From Flavobacteriaceae bacterium (GTDB lineage: Bacteria > Bacteroidota > Bacteroidia > Flavobacteriales > Flavobacteriaceae), in NCBI GenBank assembly GCA_030829155.1, contig JAURBD010000049.1:1-10849 (forward strand): a DNA stretch of 10,849 bases. Direction: 5' to 3'. The notes under the pieces are model-generated. The model had not been told where the DNA came from. It saw nothing but the letters and a program-made list of their open reading frames with translations, and searched no databases. The stretch's first letter is position 1, and each line of letters opens with the position of its first letter. Positions 6,300 through 10,849 of the stretch are shown here, piece by piece. Position numbers and translations under genes: made by a program.

Positions 6300-8036
6300 T
6301 TAAATTCTTGTTTGGTAGGTGAAGAGCTCAAAGTACCTTCCTTTAGCTTCAATCAGTTCCTGATGTTTCCCACGCTCAATAATATCCCCATCTTCTACAA
6401 CCAAAATTTGATCTGCTTTTTGAATAGTGCTTAGTCGGTGTGCAATGACAAATGTAGTTCGATTTTTCATCAACACCTCCAGGCTTTTTTGAATGTATGC
6501 TTCACTTTGGGTATCGAGGTTTGAGGTGGCCTCATCCAAAATCACAATTTTTGGGTTTGCCAACAATGCCCGAGCAATTGAAATCCGTTGTTTCTGTCCT
6601 CCAGACAATTTGACCCCCCGTTCCCCAATTAGGGTATCAATTCCGTCTATAAACCGACCTGTAAATTCATTGACATAGGCACCATTTACAGCTTCCAAAA
6701 GTTCATCTTCACTAGCATCTGGACGTGGAAAAAGAATGTTTTCTCGAATGGTACCTTCATACAAAAAGTCGTCTTGAAGTACAACACCCAATTGACTTCT
6801 AAAACTTTTTAAATCCACCTTTGACAAATCAACACCATCAATCAATACCTGCCCAGAGTTTGGGTTCAAAAATGCAGTTGCCAGTCCGGCTATAGTGGAT
6901 TTCCCAGAACCCGAAGAACCTACTAATGCGGTTACACTTCCCTTGGATGCTTCAAAAGAAATATTGTGCAGTACTTCGGTTTTATCATCATAGCTGAAAG
7001 AAATATTGTTAAAAGAAACATTCCCTTTGATTTGATTGAGTCTGATGGTTCTTAATTTGGGGTCATTTTCTTCGGGAAGTTTCATGAGTTCTTGGGTTCT
7101 GTCTAAACCTGCAAAGGCCTCGGTAAGCTGACTTCCAATATTACTCATTTGAACAATGGGCGCGATCATAAACCCTAGGAAGAGGGTAAAAGAAACAAAC
7201 TCTCCATAGGTCATCGTATTTTTCATGATAAAATATCCACCCATTCCCATAATACTTGCAGATGCTAGTCCGAGTAAAAAAGTAGAAGAACTCGTCATAA
7301 ATGCAGTAGCGGTCAAACTCTTTTTTACATTTTGAAATAAATCATCAACCCCTTTTTCAAAAACGCGTTGCTCTTGAGCCTCAGCATTAAAGCCTTTGAT
7401 GACCCGAATACCATTGAGTGTTTCAGTCAAGCGGCCGGTAACCGTAGCATTTATTTTGCCTCGAGCTCGGAAGATTGGGCGAATGTAACCGAAAGCTTTC
7501 AATGCAATCAGTGCAAAAATAGCTACGGGAACTAAAACAAACAAGGTCATTTGTGCATTGATTTTAATTAAGATTACCAAAGATATAACAGCGGTTATGC
7601 TTCCTCCGATTAACTGAACCAAGCCAGTTCCAACTAAATTTCTGACTCCTTCAACATCAGTCATTACTCTGGAAACAAGTGCTCCAGATTTGTTGTTATC
7701 AAAAAAACTAACGGGTAAGGTCAATAGTTTTTCTTGAACTTTAGCCCGAAGAATTGAAATTAAATACTGTGCCTCGACACTCAAAAGGCGAGTGAGCGAA
7801 AACGAGCTTATAGATTGAAATAAAATTGCAGTACATACTGCGATTAACAAAATTATTAAAGCCTCTGTATCCCTTGAGGGGATTACTTCATCGATCAAGT
7901 TTTTACTCGCATAAGGAAGTACCAGACCCGATAAACTTCTTATAATTATCAGAAATAATCCAAAAGAAACAATTTTTCTTCTCGGCCATATAAATTCTTT
8001 GAATGCCCAACTAAAGGAAACATTATTTTTACTCAT
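6300..8036 (-). CDS. MsbA-type ABC exporter (fused permease and ATPase)
   Basis: A 578-residue half-transporter, standard for type IV ABC exporters that work as homodimers in the inner membrane. The transmembrane domain covers about 20-310 with roughly six helices, including the conserved RLTETLNGIRVIKGFNAE coupling region (202-219). The ATPase covers about 338-578: Walker A GSSGSGKS (373-380), Q-loop Gln421, signature LSGGQ (477-481), Walker B IVILDE (497-502), D-loop SNLD (505-508) and switch His533. All catalytic residues are present. Substrates of this family include lipids, lipid A precursors, drugs and peptides; none can be chosen here. An msbA name is plausible but not proven. The ATG at 8036 lies about 22 bases after a predicted promoter start. 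The gene ends at the terminator shared with the cold-shock gene. Confidence 0.93.
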   Translation of the reverse strand: MSKNNVSFSWAFKEFIWPRRKIVSFGLFLIIIRSLSGLVLPYASKNLIDEVIPSRDTEALIILLIAVCTAILFQSISSFSLTRLLSVEAQYLISILRAKVQEKLLTLPVSFFDNNKSGALVSRVMTDVEGVRNLVGTGLVQLIGGSITAVISLVILIKINAQMTLFVLVPVAIFALIALKAFGYIRPIFRARGKINATVTGRLTETLNGIRVIKGFNAEAQEQRVFEKGVDDLFQNVKKSLTATAFMTSSSTFLLGLASASIMGMGGYFIMKNTMTYGEFVSFTLFLGFMIAPIVQMSNIGSQLTEAFAGLDRTQELMKLPEENDPKLRTIRLNQIKGNVSFNNISFSYDDKTEVLHNISFEASKGSVTALVGSSGSGKSTIAGLATAFLNPNSGQVLIDGVDLSKVDLKSFRSQLGVVLQDDFLYEGTIRENILFPRPDASEDELLEAVNGAYVNEFTGRFIDGIDTLIGERGVKLSGGQKQRISIARALLANPKIVILDEATSNLDTQSEAYIQKSLEVLMKNRTTFVIAHRLSTIQKADQILVVEDGDIIERGKHQELIEAKGRYFELFTYQTRI

Positions 8037-8064
8037 ATCTTTGTTTGTATTATAAAACTAGGCT

Positions 8065-8094
8065 AAAATTTAGAATTTGAATCTTTTGATTCAA
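8065..8094 (-). promoter_or_regulatory. Predicted promoter of the ABC exporter
   Basis: On the minus strand, TTG (8094-8092) is followed after 19 bases by TAAATTTT (8072-8065), near the TAnnTTTG consensus. It gives a leader of about 20 bases to the ATG at 8036. Most of the spacer lies within the palindrome at 8075-8096. Confidence 0.4.
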
Positions 8095-8096
8095 AT
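8075..8096. promoter_or_regulatory. Palindrome between divergent genes, operator-like
   Basis: ATTTGAATC (8075-8083) and GATTCAAAT (8088-8096) are perfect inverted 9-base arms separated by TTTT. The element overlaps the predicted -33 box and most of the spacer of both divergent promoters, where a dimeric regulator could control both genes. No regulator gene is adjacent. Confidence 0.45.
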
Positions 8097-8103
8097 AGTT
8101 TTA
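8077..8103 (+). promoter_or_regulatory. Possible promoter of the small membrane gene at 8110
   Basis: TTG (8077-8079) and TAGTTTTA (8096-8103) are 16 bases apart, slightly short of the consensus. Transcription would start almost at the ATG at 8110, so the message could be near-leaderless or use the in-frame ATG at 8116. Confidence 0.3.
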
Positions 8104-8109
8104 AATAGA

Positions 8110-8313
8110 ATGTTTATGAACGATGAATTACTCTTATTTCCGCCATCAGTGTATTTAGCAATTGGCGTTTTTTTTGGTGCAATTGGTGCTTATTTAGCAG
8201 AACAAAGAGGGAGAAGGCACTACAAAGGATTTTTGATTGGATTTCTTTTTGGTTTTTTGGGTATTTTAGCCATGATTTTTTTCTTGAAGAACAAAAAAAA
8301 ATCTGGCTTGTAA
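8110..8313 (+). CDS. Small two-helix membrane protein
   Basis: 67 residues from the ATG at 8110 (65 if the ATG at 8116 is used). Two membrane helices are likely, at about 12-29 (PSVYLAIGVFFGAIGAYL) and 42-60 (GFLIGFLFGFLGILAMIFF). A basic loop (AEQRGRRHYKG) joins them and the tail is basic (LKNKKKSGL). The pattern of a small Gly-rich helix after an RGR..YKGF loop recurs in many uncharacterised bacterial two-helix proteins, so the family is probably common, but its function is not known to me. The frame is open back to a TTG at 8077 inside the palindrome. I prefer the ATG. The gene is divergent from the ABC exporter and convergent with the ABA4-like gene, with 2 bases between the two stop codons. 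Confidence 0.65.
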   Translation: MFMNDELLLFPPSVYLAIGVFFGAIGAYLAEQRGRRHYKGFLIGFLFGFLGILAMIFFLKNKKKSGL

Positions 8314-8315
8314 AT

Positions 8316-8738
8316 TTATTTTTTAAGCAAGACTTTAGTACCCTCATAAAACAAAATTCCTGCGGGTCCCATCATAAAAGTTGCGAGTAAGGGCAGTACA
8401 ATATAAAGGTGTTTGATTTCTTTCTTTTTGGACTCTCTCATAATCCAGCAGCCGACCCAAAAGTCAAAAGCCAGATAGTGAAGCCAACCTGCTGCAATAA
8501 GTTCAGGAGTACTGTTTTCATACAAAGCTATAATTCCTTCCAAGCTCGAAAAATCGACATTTCCCAGTCCACCATTTACAAAAATGAAGTAAAGGTAAAA
8601 AAGACTCAATATAAGCGGGACAAAAGGCCGTTCTGAGAGGCGGAGGGTAAACGTCCATTTAGGTGCCAAAAGAAGTAATCCCCAAGCCATTAAAATACTT
8701 GTGTTACAGATTGTAAATAAAGTTTCAGTTATTGTCAT
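8316..8738 (-). CDS. ABA4-like (DUF4281) integral membrane protein
   Basis: 140 residues with four likely membrane helices (about 6-25, 39-56, 82-99 and 111-132). The conserved core GWLHYLAFDFWVGCWI (84-99) and the last-helix motif GPAGILFYEG (124-133) are characteristic of the ABA4/DUF4281 family. In plants ABA4 is needed to form neoxanthin from violaxanthin. Bacterial members are uncharacterised and sometimes linked to carotenoid genes. It starts 3 bases after the stop of the dioxygenase gene, so the two are almost certainly co-transcribed, and the dioxygenase may act on the same isoprenoid-type substrate (inference). No carotenoid synthesis gene is in the window. No clear terminator separates it from the convergent 8110 gene. 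Confidence 0.8.
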   Translation of the reverse strand: MTITETLFTICNTSILMAWGLLLLAPKWTFTLRLSERPFVPLILSLFYLYFIFVNGGLGNVDFSSLEGIIALYENSTPELIAAGWLHYLAFDFWVGCWIMRESKKKEIKHLYIVLPLLATFMMGPAGILFYEGTKVLLKK

Positions 8739-8741
8739 GGT

Positions 8742-9683
8742 TTATTTTTTTATGAGTCCTAATTCGATTAATCTTTGTTTTAAAAAAGCCCCAGCCGTTA
8801 TGTCTTGATATTTCTTAGGATTTTCATCAGAAATACAATTTGGTAGACAGTTCAACGACATTTCTGCCTCTGGATGCATAAAGAAGGGAATGGAGTAGCG
8901 AGAATCCCCCCAAGAGGACCTGGGAGGGTTGACAACTTGATGTAAAGTAGATTTTAGCTGATTGTTTGTTAATCGCGACATCATATCTCCCATATTAATA
9001 ATAAGTTCATCGGGTTCAGCAATAGCATCGATCCACTCTCCTTGATTGGTCATCACCTTTAATCCTTTACCTTGAGCGCCCATCAACAATGTAATTAAAT
9101 TAATATCTCCATGAGCAGCCGCACGAACAGCATTTTTGGGTTCTTCAAGGATTGGAGGATAGTGAATCGCCCTAAGAATAGAATTACCCTTAGAGGTATA
9201 TGAATTAAAATATTGTTCATCTAAATCAAGATGTAGCGCAATTGCTCTCAGTACATATTGTGCAGTTTTTTCTAAAAGTTTGTAGGTTTTTTTTCCCAGT
9301 TCATTAAATTTTGGAAGTTCTTTTACGGTTATGTTTTCTGGGTATTTTTTTATTGGAGCTTCTTCGTATTGTCCAAAATGCCAAAATTCTTTGAGATCTC
9401 CTTCTTTCTTGTCTTTGGCGTGTTCTTTTCCAAAAGAGGTATATCCTCGTTGACCCCCACTGTCTTTTATTTCATAGGATTTTTTTTGTACTAAACTCAA
9501 GTCAAAAAAGTTTTTGATTTCTGAATACAAATCCTCCATAAGTTTTGGGGAAAGGAAATGACCTTTTAGAGCCACAAAACCGATCTCTTCAAAGGCGTTA
9601 CCTAATTCAGACACGAATTGTGTTTTTAGTTTATAATCAGAACTCAGGAAATTGGATAAATCTACTTTTGGAATATGTTGCAC
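8742..9683 (-). CDS. 2-Oxoglutarate/Fe(II)-dependent dioxygenase (isopenicillin N synthase-like family)
   Basis: 313 residues, the usual length of this family. An N-terminal DIOX_N-type region (about 3-115, IPKVDLSNF and FEEIGFVALKGH) precedes the double-stranded beta-helix domain (about 165-280). The iron triad is complete: His191 and Asp193 in AAHGDINLITLL, and His248 in STLHQVVNPP. Arg262 and Ser264 in SRYSIPFF are the usual 2-oxoglutarate carboxylate-binding pair. The protein is cytosolic, with unknown substrate; relatives hydroxylate, desaturate or cyclise small molecules. The start is GTG at 9683, because an in-frame TAA directly precedes it and the next Met is at residue 49. It leads an operon with the ABA4-like gene and lies about 45 bases after the terminator of the small transcript at 9731-9898. 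Confidence 0.88.
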   Translation of the reverse strand: MQHIPKVDLSNFLSSDYKLKTQFVSELGNAFEEIGFVALKGHFLSPKLMEDLYSEIKNFFDLSLVQKKSYEIKDSGGQRGYTSFGKEHAKDKKEGDLKEFWHFGQYEEAPIKKYPENITVKELPKFNELGKKTYKLLEKTAQYVLRAIALHLDLDEQYFNSYTSKGNSILRAIHYPPILEEPKNAVRAAAHGDINLITLLMGAQGKGLKVMTNQGEWIDAIAEPDELIINMGDMMSRLTNNQLKSTLHQVVNPPRSSWGDSRYSIPFFMHPEAEMSLNCLPNCISDENPKKYQDITAGAFLKQRLIELGLIKK

Positions 9684-9728
9684 TTAGAATGGAATTTAGA
9701 ATTCAAAATAAAGAGCAGGAATAAAACT

Positions 9729-9756
9729 AAAAAAGCAGATCCATCGACCTGCTTTT
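9729..9756 (-). terminator. Intrinsic terminator of the small transcript
   Basis: On the minus strand AAAAGCAG (9756-9749) pairs with CTGCTTTT (9738-9731) around a 10-base loop, and the T-run continues to six Ts. Its first arm begins 4 bases after the stop codon of the 26-codon ORF, so a ribosome at that stop would cover it. Confidence 0.75.
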
Positions 9757-9760
9757 GTTT

Positions 9761-9841
9761 TTATAAAAAAGGAAAGGCTATGATTTGAAACCTAAAAGGT
9801 ATCAGTAGCCGATTTTTCCTCAAATAATTATTACACGACAT
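9761..9841 (-). CDS. 26-codon ORF with extended Shine-Dalgarno (leader peptide or small protein)
   Basis: It starts at the ATG at 9841-9839 and stops at TAA 9763-9761. The product begins MSCNNYLRKN, has a basic middle (RKNR, PFRF) and ends in hydrophobic QIIAFPFL. It has four Phe residues in the last dozen, no Trp, and no run of a single amino acid as in amino-acid attenuators. The start is defined by a 12-base SD at the ideal 6-base spacing. That is highly unusual in a genome whose other genes lack SDs. The ORF contains a 51-base bulged hairpin (9770-9820) that a translating ribosome would have to open, and it stops next to a terminator. It may be a regulatory leader peptide, a small membrane-active peptide, or not translated at all. 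Confidence 0.5.
   Translation of the reverse strand: MSCNNYLRKNRLLIPFRFQIIAFPFL
9770..9820 (-). repeat. Long bulged hairpin inside the small ORF
   Basis: Four paired blocks nest exactly: AGGAAA/TTTCCT (9770-9775 with 9815-9820), GGCTA/TAGCC (9776-9780 with 9806-9810), TGAT/ATCA (9781-9784 with 9801-9804) and ACCT/AGGT (9790-9793 with 9797-9800), around a 3-base loop. The bulges are 4, 1 and 5 bases. Nineteen pairs in 51 bases is more than expected by chance and suggests a selected RNA structure. Confidence 0.65.
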
Positions 9842-9845
9842 ATGA

Positions 9846-9857
9846 CACCTCCTTTCT
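9846..9857 (-). promoter_or_regulatory. Extended Shine-Dalgarno, 12-base match to the 16S rRNA tail
   Basis: The minus strand reads AGAAAGGAGGTG, the exact complement of CACCTCCTTTCT, the usual 3' tail of Bacteroidota 16S rRNA. GGAGG lies 6 bases before the ATG at 9841. No other gene here has an SD. Confidence 0.75.
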
Positions 9858-9903
9858 ACATTTAGTTCGACTTTGCTATTGTCATAGCATTAACTACTCA
9901 TCT

Positions 9904-9931
9904 CAAAGATAAAAAATTGATCGATTTTCAA
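9904..9931 (-). promoter_or_regulatory. Consensus Bacteroidota promoter of the small transcript
   Basis: On the minus strand TTG (9931-9929, within TTTTTG) is followed after 17 bases by TATCTTTG (9911-9904), an exact TTG-N17-TAnnTTTG match and the best in the window. The -33 box lies just past the stop codon (9937-9935) of the antiporter gene, so the transcript is set up independently of that gene. Confidence 0.8.
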
Positions 9932-9934
9932 AAA

Positions 9935-10849
9935 TTATTTTACAATCTTTTTTAGGGTCAATCCTTGAACTAAAATAGTGAACAATACTACGGTATAGGT
10001 TAAGAATAAAACCAGGTTTTTTCCTTCTCCAATATTATCGGGAAGATTTAGAGCCAAAGCAATACTCAAGCCACCTCGGAGTCCACCCCAAGTGATGATT
10101 AAAGCCGTGTTTTTTTCGAAAGCTTTGAAAAATGAAAGAAATTTAATAGGAGTCCAAACCCCGATTCCTCTTGAAACTACCACTAAAATAATGGTCAACA
10201 GGGCAATCAAAAGATAATTGGAATCAAAATTTTGAAGAATTGGAATTATCTCAAGTCCGATTAAAATAAATAAGATAGCATTAAGTGTTTCGTCCAGTAA
10301 ATGCCAAAATTTGTAAACATAATCTCCCATAGCTTTTTGGACACCTTCTTTTTTTTGGTCGACATCAATGTTTTGATTTAAAAATAATCCCATAACTACA
10401 ACTCCTAAGACTCCAGAAAAGTGAAATTGTTTAGACACTATTGATACCAGCAGCACCAATGAAAGTGTAATCAAAACCTCTAGTTCAACGTGGTCATTTT
10501 CAATATATTTTACCAGCTTTAGTCCCAAGAATCCGACCAATGCACCCAGAGCAATTCCTCCTATAACTTCAGTAGCAAATAAAGAACCAACACTAGCAGC
10601 AGTTACATTTTCAATGCCAAGTTCTTTGATGTTGAAAAGAGTTAAAAAAATCACAACGCCAATCCCATCGTTAATGAGAGACTCTCCTGCAATCCGAGTC
10701 TCAGTAATTACGGATAAATTCATTTTCTTGACCATTGCAAGAACAGCAATTGGATCTGTTGGAGCGATTAATGCCCCAAAAAGCAAACAATCCACATAAC
10801 TCAACCCCAGAGTATTTAGATTGAAAATAGGTTGTTCAACCAACCAATG
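9935..10849 (-). CDS. CPA1-family Na+/H+ antiporter, NhaP type (N-terminus missing)
   Basis: The frame is open to the window edge; 304 C-terminal residues are visible and roughly the first 100 are missing. CPA1 (NhaP/NHE-like) hallmarks are present: GALIAPTDPIAVLA (Thr31-Asp32-Pro33 in visible numbering), GESLINDG with the ion-binding Asn60-Asp61 pair, and WGGLRGGLSIALAL near the end with conserved Arg258. At least eight hydrophobic helices are visible. Family role: exchange of Na+ (or K+) for protons across the inner membrane, for pH and salt homeostasis. The protein ends soon after the last helix (TLKKIVK) without the TrkA or cyclic-nucleotide domains that some relatives carry. The reading frame passes through a TTG at 10841-10843, which is an internal Leu and not a start. 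The stop abuts the small-transcript promoter. Confidence 0.93.
   Translation of the reverse strand, partial: HWLVEQPIFNLNTLGLSYVDCLLFGALIAPTDPIAVLAMVKKMNLSVITETRIAGESLINDGIGVVIFLTLFNIKELGIENVTAASVGSLFATEVIGGIALGALVGFLGLKLVKYIENDHVELEVLITLSLVLLVSIVSKQFHFSGVLGVVVMGLFLNQNIDVDQKKEGVQKAMGDYVYKFWHLLDETLNAILFILIGLEIIPILQNFDSNYLLIALLTIILVVVSRGIGVWTPIKFLSFFKAFEKNTALIITWGGLRGGLSIALALNLPDNIGEGKNLVLFLTYTVVLFTILVQGLTLKKIVK

Larger units (their letters stand above)
9731..9898 (-). ncRNA. Predicted small structured transcript or attenuator leader
   Basis: Bounded by a consensus promoter and an intrinsic terminator, this predicted RNA is about 170 bases. The start at about 9898 is estimated from the promoter. 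In order on the minus strand it holds a hairpin (TGCTAT/ATAGCA, 9889-9874), an extended SD (9857-9846), an ATG with 26 codons (9841-9761), a long bulged hairpin inside that ORF (9820-9770) and the terminator. It fills the gap between the antiporter and the dioxygenase. It could be a stand-alone small RNA, a peptide messenger, or the leader of the dioxygenase-ABA4 operon. I do not recognise a named RNA family. Confidence 0.6.

Noticed and set aside
6493..6678. Plus-strand ORF opposite the ABC exporter ATPase domain
   Set aside because: Lies entirely antisense to the conserved ATPase motifs, a common shadow.
8298..8333. Terminator between the convergent 8110 and 8316 genes (CTTG...CAAG)
   Set aside because: Only four clean pairs, and the arms do not extend without bulges.
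8114..8347. Minus-strand ORF opposite the small membrane gene and the 3' end of the ABA4-like gene
   Set aside because: It overlaps two better-supported genes and shows no recognisable protein pattern.
8409..8636. Plus-strand ORF opposite the ABA4-like gene
   Set aside because: Antisense to a clear family member and without family features.
9846..9857. Plus-strand match to the 16S rRNA 3' end as an rRNA remnant
   Set aside because: Only the 12-base tail matches. The GGAT and upstream helix-45 sequence are absent, so an SD on the minus strand explains it better.

Overview
This AT-rich window looks like a chromosomal segment of a flavobacterium (Bacteroidota), probably marine. The evidence is consistent across the window. 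Promoters are of the TTG-N17-19-TAnnTTTG type (best at 5991-5998, and on the minus strand at 9904-9931). Start codons lie behind A/T-rich leaders with no Shine-Dalgarno (SD) sequence. Signal peptides end in Ala-Gln or Gly-Gln. The first protein carries Ig-like and cupredoxin surface domains common in marine Bacteroidota.

Layout. 1-693 (+): 3' end of a large surface protein with a DUF5011-type Ig domain and a terminal type-1 copper (cupredoxin) domain. 892-1296 (+): four-helix membrane protein of unknown role. 1572-1951 (+): two small membrane proteins overlapping by ATGA, closed by a strong terminator. 2075-2998 and 3071-3832 (+): two exported proteins, each apparently built from two copies of a small alpha+beta domain (NTF2/SnoaL-like; dimeric alpha-beta-barrel-like), separated by a terminator. 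3877-4011 (+): possible 44-residue membrane microprotein. 4057-5430 (-): tryptophanase, followed by about 590 bases without a gene. 6021-6218 (+): cold-shock protein with a textbook promoter and terminator. 6300-8036 (-): MsbA-type ABC exporter, divergent from a small membrane protein (8110-8313, +) across a palindrome. 8316-9683 (-): a 2-oxoglutarate/Fe(II) dioxygenase and an ABA4-like membrane protein in one operon. 9935-10849 (-): a CPA1-type Na+/H+ antiporter, cut by the window edge.

The most unusual part is the apparently empty gap at 9684-9934. On the minus strand it holds a consensus promoter, a small hairpin, a 12-base perfect complement of the 16S rRNA 3' tail placed 6 bases before an ATG, a 26-codon ORF folded into a long bulged hairpin, and an intrinsic terminator whose first arm starts 4 bases after the ORF stop. 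The dioxygenase begins about 45 bases further on. It could be a small RNA, a tiny peptide gene, or a ribosome-sensing attenuator for the dioxygenase-ABA4 operon. An extended SD is rare in this phylum, where the anti-SD is normally occluded on the ribosome.

The other genes are mostly independent transcription units: indole formation from tryptophan, export, cold-shock RNA binding and cation/proton exchange. No transposon, CRISPR array, tRNA or rRNA was seen.
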